64,000 bases of DNA, taken from the NCBI RefSeq assembly GCF_030848805.1, contig NC_092364.1, positions 7,461,770 to 7,525,769 of the forward strand, in the 5' to 3' direction. Under the pieces are notes generated by a model. It did no database searches. It saw only the letters and a list, made by a program, of their open reading frames with translations, and was not told where the DNA came from. The position numbers and the translations under genes are program-made. Source of the DNA: Temnothorax longispinosus (lineage: Eukaryota; Arthropoda; Insecta; Hymenoptera; Formicidae). Below, piece by piece: positions 52,924 through 63,568 of this stretch; the first letter of the stretch is position 1; the number at the start of each line of letters is the position of its first letter.

Positions 52924-55138
52924 TATATATGAAACAGAGTGCTGTAAAGTGTATAATTTTACGTTATCGATTTTTTTGGAAACTAGTACCGAAATTTTCG
53001 ATTTTATGGAAACAAGTTTTTTTAATTTTTCGGGAAATAATTGACCGAATCTCAAAGAATTGTATATGCTGATTTTTTTAAAACCGCGAGTTTAATTTTT
53101 CATTAATGTACTGATTTTCTTGGAACGTTTCCGATTTTTGTTTAAAAAAATCTGCGTGATTTTTTTTAAAATGTACATTAGAAGACTGTCAGGATGATCT
53201 AGTGCTAAGAGCAGCACTAAATTATGAAATGGAGGAAGCTGCAAAGGCAAAAAAAAATAAATCTTTTTTTTTATAATTTTCGGGAATTAAATCGTTCATA
53301 GGTCGATTAGTTTTAAATGAAATATGTTATATGTAGGATTTGTTACCGATTTTCTGGAAACCGGTTTTTCTAATTTTTCGGGAAATAATTGACCGACTTT
53401 CAAAAGTTATATATGAAACAGGGGTAGAATTTTCCGGGGAATGCTATAAAGTGTATAATTTTTTGTTACCGATCTTTTTGGAAGCCGATATCAGAAATTT
53501 TTTAATTTTTTTGGGAATTAACCAGTTACTTCAATTCGTGACTGTCGCGAGCAATTAAGACCGGTTTTTGGAAACCAGTTACGAAATTTTTTCCAATTTC
53601 TCGGAAAATAACAAGTAGTTTGCGTCAGACAGACAGACATACAAACGTCAGGTACTTATATATATAGATAGGGGTAGAAAGAACTAAAGAATGTAATAGA
53701 ATTAAAAAAATTGCTAATAGTAAAATGGTTTACAATTTCTGTAAAAAAAAAAATATACGTGATTGCTCCAATTTCCGCAGACTTTGAGATATCAAGCTGA
53801 ATTTTTTTATGGATAATTTTTTTAATGGATAATTTTTATGGATAATTTTTTGTTATTAATTTTTAGAAACCGGTTTGGAAATTATTAAAATTTTGAGAAA
53901 TAATACGTATTAATTGACCGATTTTTTTGAAACCAGTACCAAAATTTTTTAAATTTTTGGAGGATAAGTTTAATTTTTTATTAATGGACAATTTTTTATT
54001 AATGGATCGATTTTCTTGAAACCGGTGCCAAAATTTTTCTAATTTTTTGTTGATGATTTTGATGAAATTGGTACCAAAAGATTACTAATTTTATGGAGAT
54101 GGCTACTATGGGATTGAAAATTGGGTTTTATGAGGTTCTATTGGTGTTTCTAATTAATGAGTGAGTTTGGGGAGAGGGGAATAGATTTTGACTTGCTATT
54201 GCCGCGAGCGTGAGACGTGTGTGAATATGCTACCTATAATGCTGATAGAAGCTGCTAGATATATATTTATATTTAATATTTTTATATCGAAGAAAGCTAC
54301 ATTTAAAATAGTTAACAATTTTCTGCAACAGGATTTTGCTATTTGATCATTACAAAATAACTTTAAAAGATATACAATCTTTATCAAGAAGTACATCTGC
54401 TACGCGCTTCGTCTTTCTATTACGTTTTTTATTTATTTAACATAGACTTTTGTCGTATACCCAACTTACCCTACTATCGGGACAAGCTGGCTACAAGCAG
54501 CATGTTCATATTTTACTTATTACAAAGAAACTATATACAGTACATAAAGGATCGTTCCTGCTATAAAAATATAGAGAAAGGTTCTCTCTATCATATTAGT
54601 ACTGTTTAATCATGATAATTAGTTGTTTAAAAAATCAAATGTCAAAATTGTAAAAACTGTGCCAACGAGCCCCGATCTCCCCTACTGATGTGCACCAGTT
54701 CAAAAAGTTCTTCAAAATAAAACAAACATATAAACGTTCTTTTAATAGCCACTTTCAGCAGAACGTTTATTTTGCAACTGTTGGAAGTTTTCTAAGCTCA
54801 GATTTGTCCGATGACAAATAGATTAAGACCTGTAGGACAAAATTAAATTAAGTAAATAAGTGAATATATGTGCATAGATAAAATAATTTATTTTGTGCAA
54901 TAATTAGTGCAATATAAAATTAAATGTTTTAAAAAAGACTATTAAAGCTATTATATATAGATAAAGCAAATTATAATTTTGGAAGGAAAAATTTAATAAA
55001 TATTTTTGTTAACTGTAGAAACGTAAAAAATACGTTTCTTAAATCATGGTTTAAATCATAGTTTCAAAAACATTTTTGTTCAAACGTTTCTTAATGGTTC
55101 TTTACGGTTACAAAACTATATATACGTTCAAAAAACTA

Positions 55139-57024
55139 TCTATATATATAAGTCACGTCTGTCTGTCTGTCTGTCTGTCTGTCTGTACGCGAACTACTCA
55201 TTCGTTAGTGGACCGAATTTTTACCAAAAGTATATGAAACAGGGGTAGAATTTCTCGGGGATGAAAATGTTGTGGCCATTTTTTTGCTACCGATTTTCTG
55301 GAAACCGATTTTTTTAATTCTTCTAATTTTTCGGGAAATAATTGACTGAATTTAAAAGAATTATATATGAAACAAGGGTAGAATTTTCCGGGGAGTGCTA
55401 TAAAGTGTATAATTTTTCGTTACCGATCTTTTTGAAAGCCGGTTACAAAATTATTTCAATTTTTCGGAAATTAATTGACCAAATCTTAAAAAATTATATG
55501 AAGTAGGGATAGAATTTCCCGGGCATTGCCATAAAGTGTATAATTTTTCGTTACCGATTTTTGGGGAAATCGGTATCAGAAAATTTTCCAATTTTTCGGA
55601 AATTAATTGACCAAATCTCAAACAATTGTATATGAAATAAAGGTAGAATTTTCTGGGGAGTGATATAAAGTGTATTATTTTTCGTTACCGATCTTTTTGG
55701 AAACCGGTTACAAAATTTTTTCAATTTCTCGGAAAATAATTGAATTTTAAAGAATTACATATGAAATAAAGGTAGAATTTCCCCGGGATTGCTATAAAGT
55801 GTATAATTTTTTGTTACCGATTTTTTTGGAAACCGGTTACAAATTTTTTGAAATTTTTTGGGAATTAATTGACCAAATCTTAAAGAATTATATATAAAAT
55901 AAAAGTCGTGTCAAAATTTTTTTAATTGTTGAAGGATAAGTTTAATTTTTTGTTAATGGATAATTTTTCATTAATGAATTGATTTTCTTGAAACCGGTTA
56001 CGAAGTTTTTCCAATTTTTCTAAAGGGGTTTTCGATTTTTGTTTAAAAAAATGTAGGTACGTGATTGTTCTAATTTCCTCTTGAGATATTAGCTAAATTT
56101 TTTTAAAGATAATTTTTCGTTACTTTTTTAAAAACAATGCCCAAATTTTTCTAATTTTTCGGGGATGGCGAAGATGTGTATAATTTTTCATAATCAATTT
56201 TTTGGAAACCGGTTTCAAAATTTTCTAATTTTTTTAGGATGGCTACGATAAGTTTATAGAAAAATTGCTAATAATAAAGGGGTTTCCGATTTCTGCTCCA
56301 ATTTCCGTAAATTTTGAGATATCAAGCTAAATTTTTTTTATGGATAATTTTTATAGATAATTTTTTGTTACCGATTTTTGTGGAAACCGGTTACAAAATT
56401 TTTCAAATTTCTCGGGAGTTAATTGATCGAATTTCAAAGAATTGTATATGAAATGAAGGTAGAATTTCCTGGGGTTTGCTATAAAGTGTATAATTTTTTG
56501 TTACCGATTTTTTTGGGAACCGGTTACAAAATTTTTCCAATTTTTCGGGAATCAATTGACCAAATCTTAAAGAATTATATATAAAATAAGAGTCAAATTT
56601 TTTTAATTTTTGGAGGATAAGTTTATTTTTTTATTAATGGATAATTTTTCATTAAGAATTGATTTTCTTGAAACCAGTGCCAAAATTTTTCTAATTTTTC
56701 TATAATTTCGAAAAAAAAAATAAATAGAAGAAAATGAGAGAGTTAATAATGGTGGGTCAACGGAGGGTAAAAACGCGCGAGGCACGAGCAAAAATAAAAT
56801 TTAAAGACTTTAATATAAAGGATTACATTTTTGAAATATTTGACAATATGCTAATCTGCATCTATTATATTATCTATTATTTTTTATTTTTTAAAAAAGA
56901 ATTCGAAGAGATGTAGGTTAGAGTTTGAGGAGAAAGAATATCAAAGGTGCTCCTAATTAATGAGTGAGTTTGGGGAAAGGGGAATAGATTTTGAGCCCGC
57001 GCGAAGCGCGGGCGAAAAATCTAG
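55139..57024 (+). mobile_element. Helitron, non-autonomous, both ends intact (type-2 3' end)
   Basis: 1886 bases. 5' A|TCTATATATATAAGTCACG, CTGT repeats, GCGAACTACTCATTCGTTAG. Five or more internal repeats of about 130 bases. 3' end GAGCCCGCGCGAAGCGCGGGC (hairpin, 56994-57014) then GAAAAATCTAG|T. A|T insertion, no duplication. No coding region. Its 5' end is that of the copies at 50865 and 51520, but its 3' end differs. Confidence 0.8.
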
Positions 57025-57671
57025 TATATATATATATATAGTATATATGAACCTAATAACTATATATATGAAACTAATATGTGCTACCTGGGAAATCATT
57101 AATTCGAGCTTCTGTCTCGTAATATTCTTCCTCTTGTTAGCACGTTTCCAAGCAACTTTGCCTTAATTCTGTTGCTGTGGCACTATAAAATTATGCAAAA
57201 CATCTGACAAAGGGAAACTGCGTACTTGGGGGTCACTGAATTAAAAAGCGTTGTTACATAGTATAGTAGGGGAGACCGGGGCTAAACCACCAGCGGGGTT
57301 GAACCGCCAAATCAAATATCTCGGAACCTGTATATTGTGCAAACTCGCTATTAACAGTGTAAACGCTGCTTATGGTACCCATGTAACCAACGGAGTTTCG
57401 GCAGGTTACCTGCCGTGTTATGATTTTTACGAGGGCAAACGTGTTTTTAGAAGGTAAAAGTGAAATTTTCTGCGCGTGAAAATATTGTAATATCGGCAAT
57501 AATATTTGCTTTCCAAATCTCGAGGTACGTGATTATAAAGAGTAATGCATGCTGAACACGAATCCAGTGTAGTTTTTTCATTATCGTTTATGCCCAATAT
57601 TTTGTGGGCGATCAAACCTAAAACTTATGTTTGGGGCTTATCCGCCAGTAAGCACCCGGGGCTGGTCCGCC

Positions 57672-57912
57672 GGTGGTGGTGGTGGTGGTGGTGGTGGTGG
57701 TCGTGGTGGTGGTCGTGGTGGTGGTCGTGGTGGTGGTGGTGGTGGTGGTGGTCGTGGGGGTGGTGGTGGTGGTGGTCGTGGTGGTGGTCGTGGTGGTGGT
57801 CGTGGTGGTCGTGGTGGTCGTGGTGGTCGTCGTCGTCGTCGTGGTCGTCGTCGTGGTCGTCGTCGTCGTGGTCGTCGTCGTCGTGGTCGTCGTCGTCGTC
57901 GTCGTCGTCGTG
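57672..57912. repeat. (GGT)n/(CGT)n trinucleotide repeat
   Basis: About 80 triplets, grading from GGT-rich to CGT-rich. Frames through it (poly-Gly-Arg, poly-Val, poly-Thr) are artefacts. Confidence 0.95.
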
Positions 57913-58009
57913 GTGCGCTCGTCAGGATCTGTATTCACGTGCCTAAATTGTTTTATGGAATAGGTAAAATAATTATTTTTTAATAACGTTTCGCATAAAA
58001 AAATTTATA

Positions 58010-58325
58010 ATGTAGGGAATGGCCACAGGAAGAATAATGTCCGTAATACTTTATTGAAGCGACCGTTTTATTACACCGCAGGAATAATGCTCTGCCTCGC
58101 GGGTGGACTCTTCCGCTCGATTTCTGGGCTCGGCACCTCTCCTGGTATGTCGTCTTGTCTGTTCCCGGGCTGAGAGGACTCTGGCTCTCTCGGCCTCGGC
58201 GATCAGCGTCCTTACATCTATTCACGAACTCGGTTCGTGCGACTTGACTTTGTCAACAATGACTAGCTTGTCGAGATAAACACGACCGCGTCAACGGTCC
58301 GCGCGTCGGCCATTACCAACGTCTA
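58010..58325. other. GC-rich block of unknown origin
   Basis: Inside the family B element. Base composition is sharply different from its surroundings (CTCGCGGGTGGACTCTTCCG, CTCTCGGCCTCGGCGATCAG). No domain recognised; it may be a captured fragment of another transposon or host sequence. Confidence 0.4.
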
Positions 58326-58702
58326 TGGAAAATCGCCTACAATAATAAATTTTTATATTTTTCTCTTAAAAAACAATTATTCAAATGTATCCTATCATTT
58401 TTAAGGATTAGATGTACGTATATGTATTGAAAATGCAGTGTGGCAGATTAGCCCCGGGGAGGTGGCGGTTCAACCCCGGCATTTTTAAGATTTAAATTTT
58501 TGCACCGTTGTCGTTTTTGCTCCATACTGGTTAAACAAAGCGACGTAGATAAAAATTTCCTAAATAAATTTTGTAGCTAAAGGTTCACTCTTTACATTGT
58601 AGTATACAATATTTAACTTAAATTATTTATTTTGTTGTTAAAAATCGGCACCGAAAAAAAACTGGCGGTTTAGCCCCGGTCTCCCCTACTCTACTAGAAG
58701 AG

Positions 58703-59379
58703 TAAGAAAGACCGGGCAAACTCGACACGATTTTTTTTTAAAGCAATTTTTAACAATTAATTAAAATTTTCGAGCAAATTTAATGGTACACATTTAAAGA
58801 GTGTTCCTTCAGGTACAAAATTGCTTAAGGAAATTTTGCTGTACGTTGCTTAGTTTTGCCCCTAGGAAAGGAAAAGTGACGCGAAGACAAATTTTTAAAT
58901 TGAAAAATGCTGGGGCAAACTCGACACTGCCTGATTGACACAATTTGATCTGAAACGTATTTTTTTATTATCTGAAACTAAACATACATTGTTTATCGTG
59001 TATTTAGAAAGTACAAAAATTCGGAATTAAGTAAAACAATCATTGGAAATAATGAGAACAAAAATTGTTAAACATTTAATTATTTTCATCTAAACTCATG
59101 TCTGAAAAACAATTTATGCAAGTAAATTCGCGATTAGACGTGCGCACACATTTGTCATGGGCCATATAGCTGCATGACAAGCATTGTTTGTGAGAGCTGA
59201 TAAAATTGCGTGGTGTCGACTTTACACCGAACGTCGTTTTTCACTTTTGTTACTCCAAAAATATAAAAATTTTGAAAATATGCAAAAACTATTATCGGAT
59301 TCGTATAAAGCATCAAATTTTCCATCAAAATCATTTACCGGTAGATTCGCAAGAGTAAAGCTCGATGAAAGAGTAGAAA
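58703..59379. mobile_element. Pogo-like element, family A, truncated at the P450 pseudogene
   Basis: Starts TA|AGAAAGACCGGGCAAACTCG and follows the family A copy collinearly to GCTCGATGAAAGAGTAGAAA, where it stops and P450 exon sequence begins at the next base. The right TIR is missing. The PHD-like relic is at about 59070-59200 (minus). Confidence 0.65.
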
Positions 59380-59986
59380 GATGCATTCTCTTGTTGTTGA
59401 GGTATATGATAAATATAATTGTAAACATCTTGAATTATTTTGTTTAATACGTAATCTATTTTATATTATACAGATGATACAGCAGCGCACACATGAATTA
59501 AATAATTCGAATACAACCAAGGATGAAAATAATCAAACTCGTAAGTATATCTACATTTTACATAAAACTTGACCTTTATGAAAATGCAACGTTTACAAAA
59601 TGGCAGCAAAATAAATTGCCCAAAGTTGTAGTTTAAACAATATTAAAATACCCCATTTTATTATACACACTTCTGGAAAATTGTTTCTTTGTAAATTAAC
59701 TTTCAATTTTTATGTAAAGAGCATACAATTTAAGTTTAAAGTTTATCAACACAAGATTAAATATGTAATTGACATTTTAATATATTTTTTGTTATATAAT
59801 TTAGATAAAACGTTTTTCGACATCCTGATAAAAGCATCTTGTAAAGAAAATTTTACGCGAGAGGAAATTCACAATCATGTAGTAACAATGATTAACGGTA
59901 CATACAATATTTTATAATATTTATAAATAAATAATGTTACGATGAATTTTGTTGTCTTCATGTTAGCAAATTTCCCAAAAATACAA
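59380..59986 (+). pseudogene. Partial CYP4 P450 paralog (exons 6-9 remnants)
   Basis: Plus-strand copy related to the intact minus-strand gene. Remnants: end of exon 6 (59380-59401, then GTATATGAT donor as in the parent), exon 7 (59474-59540: MIQQRTHELNNSNTTKDENN QT), exon 8 (59805-59897: DKTFFDILIKASCKENFTRE EIHNHVV), and part of exon 9 (about 59935-59986: TMNFVVFMLANFPKIQ). Exon 8 has lost two bases at its end, and the first part of exon 9 (oxygen-binding SDT) is missing. No exons 1-5 or 10-12 nearby. Introns are kept, so it arose by DNA duplication and not retroposition. Confidence 0.85.
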
Positions 59987-60223
59987 GTTCGTATATGTTA
60001 TATATAGGATAAGTAGTCCAAGAATAAATCATATAAATTTCAGAGGCTTATATCTCTCTCAATTATTGAGTTGAAGATCTGCGTTTTTGCATACAGTTCA
60101 TGAATTTAGTTGACTACATACTGTATAAGATGACTCATAAGTTATTTTTAAAGTTTAGCCACAATTTTGATTTTTTTAAATAATGTCAAATGGTTTATTG
60201 TGTACAGGGGTGTGTATACAATA

Positions 60224-60440
60224 GGGGAGAGTGGGGGAAATACGGACACTAGGATAATAGTCCAGTCGGCAAGTACATTTGAAAATCGACTAATTCGGAC
60301 AAAGCTGGAAAAAATTTTAATTGCTTTGTTTGGGTGTCAGTAATGACATACTAAAGGTTTGTTCTTTTCGACTGAACTCGTTGCACTAGTTCAGGCACTG
60401 GAACTGCAGCAGTACAGGCAAGGACAGCACAAATTTTCAT
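60224..60440. mobile_element. Pogo-like terminus and hairpin-MITE fragment upstream of the Harbinger locus
   Basis: TA then GGGGAGAGTGGGGGAAATAC GG resembles the shared pogo-like end; no partner end was found. At 60355-60420 AACTCGTTGCACTAGTTCAG resembles the hairpin MITE at 50451. Confidence 0.35.
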
Positions 60441-61812
60441 GAGTGTAAGAACACTGTAACAGTGAAAGGAACACAATAGTGCAGAATTCAATACAATGGC
60501 GCACGTTGTAGATGATAGAATTGTAGATTTAGAACTTGCGTCTTCAGATAAAGAAGATTTTATTTATTACCACCATTACCACCAATTCTGAATAAAGATA
60601 ATGTTGAAGAAAGTAATACGAAATTTATAACAAATTTATTACGAACAAAATAAAAATCTTAAAAGATGTAGGTAATCTAACCTCTAACCTGAATTATATT
60701 TTATATTTAGATCACAATGAATTGCAAATATTTCATTCAATTCTTGGAATGATTCAACGAATAAAACACGTAAGAATACATAATTATGTGGAAAATGTTA
60801 TTCGAAATTATAACAACATCGATTTTATTATGCACTTCCGTTTATCAAGAGAAGTAGCATACCATTTAATAGACCAATTCCATGTATCTGAGATATTTAC
60901 TTCTTTACAAGGTACGGGTATATTAAAAAATTGTTTGTATTTAATAATCTTTTAAAAAGAGAATATACGATCATAACGCATATATTACTTTTACAGAAGG
61001 AGGACGTTTAAAAGTAACTGCAGAAAAACACATTTTATGTTATCTATGGTTTGTAGGCCATGAAAGTGCCGGTTATCGCGATGTGGCTGATCGATTTGGG
61101 ATAATTATTAGCGTTTTACATAAAATTATTACTAGAGTAACTGATTTCATTATGTTTTTAGCACCCAATATTATTCGATATCCAACTGCAGATGAAAAAG
61201 AAGAAACAGCTTTTTATTATCGCTATGAGAAAGAGTTTCCTGGTGTAATCGGTATTTTATTATTTCAATCGATATTTACATTTCTGTTCATATTTATATT
61301 GATATTTCTATTGATTTTGTTTCATTCTGTTTGATATCTGTTTTTTTAATTTTTTTTAGGTGCTATAGACGGTTCTCATATTAGAGTAGATAAACCTATA
61401 GAAGATCCCAACTCGTATATTAATAGGAAACAATATTTTTCGTTGCATCTTCAAGGCGTAGTCAATCACAACATGAAATTTATTGATGTATTCGTCGGAT
61501 ATCCTGGTAGCGTTCATGACGCAAGGATATTTAGAAACTCACCAATTCGTAATGATCTTCGTGAACTTTGCGGAGGTTAGTTACAAAGTACATTAAATAA
61601 AACGTGATTAAAATTATAAGAACGATTGACAGCTAAGTTATTAATTGAATTGTTATTAATCTTTTTTTAGATAATTACTACCTATTAGGGGACAGTGCGT
61701 ATCCCTGCCTAAAACAATTAATTGTCCCATACAGAGATAATGGGCATTTAACACGTGCACAAAGAAATTTTAACAAAAAATTGAGTTCTTGTCGCGTAGT
61801 TATAGAGAACGC

Positions 61813-62705
61813 GGTAATTATGCAGTATAGGGGACCACCCTCCGATGACCTTGACCTTGACATATGTTGTCAAGGTCACCCTTCTGAGTGACCTTCAGAA
61901 GGTTTTAGCCCTCGGTCATTGTTCGTTAAAAAGTTATTAACAAAAAAAAGTTTGGCGACCTCACCGATTTTAATGACCTTGATATATGTTGTCAAAGTCA
62001 TGACCCCGAGTGACCTTCAGAAGGTTTTAGCCATCGCTCGCTATTCGTTAAAAAGTTATTAACAAAAAAAGTTTGGAAAATATAGTATATATAAGTGCAT
62101 ATATAGGTCATAGGTTAGTTGACGAGCTTTAAACACTTAAATACTTTTAAAGCGCGTCAACTAACCTATGTAGGTTAATGATCAACGATTTACTGCTTTA
62201 AATGTTGTGTTTTGGTAAAGCAGCGACTTTTTCGCAAAATAAAGTATTCTCTGCTTTAACAAAAAGACTTCAATTTATCAACAATTTACTGCTTTAAATG
62301 TTGTGTTTTGGTAAAACAGCGACTTTTTCGCAAAATAAAGTATTCTCTGCTTTAACAAAAAGACTTCAATTTATCAACAATTTACTGGTTTAAATGTTGT
62401 GTTTTGGTAAAGCATATAAAGTTATAGAAGTTGTGATTTTCTTTAAAGCAGAACACACACACATGTGTGTATGTCCTGCTTTATAGAAGTTGTGATTTTC
62501 TTTAAAGCAGGCCACACACACGTATATATTAGTCATTTATGCCTTCCAATACTCAAAATAACTGCTGTATTTTTCAAACTTTTTTTGTTTATAACTTTTT
62601 AACGAACAATGACCGAGGGCTAAAACCTTCTGAAGATCACTCAGAAGACAACATATGTCAAGGTCAAGGTCATCGGAGGGTGGTCCCCTATACTGCATAA
62701 TTACC
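61813..62705. mobile_element. 893-base TIR element with exact 8-base target duplication
   Basis: GAGAACGC at 61805-61812 and 62706-62713. Ends GGTAATTATGCAGTATAGGG and its inverse; the inverted arms continue beyond 60 bases (CCACCCTCCGATGACCTTGA). Interior: GACCTTGACATATGTTGTCA AGG repeats, AAAGCGCGTCAACTAACCTA hairpin, three tandem units of about 112 bases (TTTACTGCTTTAAATGTTGT), and two TTCTTTAAAGCAG...CACACAC units. Eight-base duplications are typical of hAT and P elements; the ends do not decide which. Confidence 0.75.
62210..62410. repeat. Tandem repeat of about 112 bases inside the 893-base element
   Basis: CAACGATTTACTGCTTTAAA-type unit with GCGACTTTTTCGCAAAATAA AGTATTCTCTGCTTTAAC, two full copies and a third partial one. 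The TCTCTGCTTTAAC text also occurs in the modules at 32270-32620. Confidence 0.75.
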
Positions 62706-62992
62706 GAGAACGCTTTATTTTGGTTGTCTGAAACAACGGTTTAGGCAATTTATATCATTTTAAGTTACGCGATATAATAAGAATGGTCCGCATTATACAC
62801 GCCTGTTGTGTACTTCATAATATGGCGAACGCAAGAGAAGTAGAATATTTTGAAGCACCTATGGAGGATGAATATCCAGATATTGAAGTGCAAGGTCAGC
62901 ATATTGAACAGCGCATTAATGAAATACTAAGAGAAAATGAAACTGGAATACATATTCGCGACGAAATATGCCGCCAATTGAATATTCAATAA

Positions 62993-63243
62993 ACAAGTAA
63001 ACATAATAAAAAATGCATTATTATATTTCAAATATTTTGTAACCAATTTTTATCTGTACATATTTTTTACATTTGTAAATTATAAAGAAAATAAAATTTA
63101 AAAAAACGTAAATATTACTTAAACATAATAAACAAAACGAACAGTAATTTATATACATATAATCTTCCTTTCTTCCTTTGGTTTCTTTATTTTCTTTGGT
63201 TTAAATCCTATTTCTATTTGTCTGTTTATAAGTTCTGTTCTGT
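62993..63243. other. Spacer between Harbinger transposase and minus-strand ORF
   Basis: AT-rich; includes the likely 3' ends of both converging frames. AATAAA-like text at about 63090. Confidence 0.35.
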
Positions 63244-63512
63244 CTACTTTTGTCTGTTTATAAGTTCCTTTAAAAGCATATTTTTTTCTTCTCTTAATTT
63301 ATTTGAAGTTTCTAATTGTTCTTGTATTTTCTTCAGAAATTGCTCGTAACTAATTCTCATTTCTTTGTACTCTGTAAGTATTTGCTTTTGTATTTCTAAT
63401 TTATTTTCTTTTTCTTGCGCAGCATCATTTATAAACTTTTCAACAGTTTCTTGACACTTTTCTACTATTCGTGCAGTACTCCCTATTTTTTTTGCTTTTG
63501 CTTTGTAATAAT
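63244..63512 (-). CDS. Candidate last exon of Harbinger second ORF (coiled-coil end)
   Basis: Minus-strand exon after a TTTTATAG acceptor. Encodes YYKAKAKKIGSTARIVEKCQ ETVEKFINDAAQEKENKLEI, a Lys/Glu-rich coiled coil ending KELINRQK and TAG. Convergent to the transposase. Autonomous Harbinger elements usually have a second, Myb/SANT-like protein that helps the transposase enter the nucleus and bind DNA; this exon would be its C-terminal part. The upstream exons are missing or lie beyond the mariner inserted at 63569. I infer the role from position; the Myb domain itself is not seen. Confidence 0.45.
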
Positions 63513-63568
63513 CTATAAAAAAAAATATATATATATATATACATGTAACATGTTTGAAATTATATATA

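Larger units (their letters stand above)
51520..54195 (+). mobile_element. Helitron(s), head-to-tail and interrupted
   Basis: 5' A|TCTATATATATAAGTACCGG ACG at 51520, CTGTCTGTCTGTCTG, GCGAACTACTCATTCGTTAG. Interrupted by the family A element at 51891-52923. At about 53625-53668 an inverted 5' end (CAGACAGACAGACATACAAA ... TTATATATATAGA) abuts more plus-sense Helitron sequence ending near GGGGAATAGATTTTGAC (54190), so at least two copies have been joined. Confidence 0.55.
50353..54682. mobile_element. Pogo-like TA-flanked TIR element, family C, with nested Helitrons
   Basis: TA then GGGAAGATCGGGGCTCGTTG GCAC at the left; GTGCCAACGAGCCCCGATCTCC C then TA at the right (inverted ends of about 24 bases, one mismatch). 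The interior includes a 134-base hairpin MITE (50451-50584), a TA tract, tandem Helitrons and a family A pogo-like element. The original sequence is about 1 kb. Confidence 0.65.
49972..57091. mobile_element. Nested TIR element with AACGTTTC repeats (host of later insertions)
   Basis: CCAGGTAGCACATA at 49972 and its inverse TATGTGCTACCTGG ending at 57091. The parts next to the ends carry many AACGTTTC/GAAACGTT motifs (49985-50170; 54720-55120). Removing the pogo-like family C element (50353-54682) and the Helitron (55139-57024) leaves under 1 kb of coherent sequence. No target duplication found, so the pairing is tentative. Confidence 0.4.
57269..58686. mobile_element. Pogo-like TA-flanked TIR element, family B
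   Basis: TA then GGGGAGACCGGGGCTAAACC; inverse GGGGAGACCGGGGCTAAACC then TA: perfect 20-base inverted ends. 1418 bases including a GGT/CGT repeat (57672-57912) and a GC-rich block (58010-58325). An internal plus-strand frame (57251-57457) has TCILCKLAINSV ... HVTNGVSAGYLPCYDFY; the matching sequence in the copy at 18364-19215 is on the opposite strand. Confidence 0.75.
60496..62992 (+). pseudogene. PIF/Harbinger transposase, multi-exon, interrupted
   Basis: DDE transposase of the PIF/Harbinger superfamily (HARBI1-like). Exons: about 60496-60665 (MAHVVDDRIVDLELASSDKE, one frameshift), 60711-60911, 60997-61251, 61360-61575, 61671-61812 continued at 62714-62992. Introns are GT-AG. Catalytic acids: D in GAIDGSHIRVD, D in YLLGDSAYP, E in RVVIENA. 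DUF-like HTH part VADRFGIIISVLHKIITRVT precedes them; the end has FKLRDIIRMVRIIHACCVLH NM and IHIRDEICRQLNIQ. After the Glu codon an 893-base element is inserted with an exact 8-base duplication, and small indels shift the frame between 62714 and 62770. The gene is inactive as it stands. Confidence 0.85.

Noticed and set aside
57545..57983. Glycine/arginine-rich, poly-valine and poly-threonine frames
   Set aside because: Products of the GGT/CGT triplet repeat in all frames and both strands; no conserved domain outside it.
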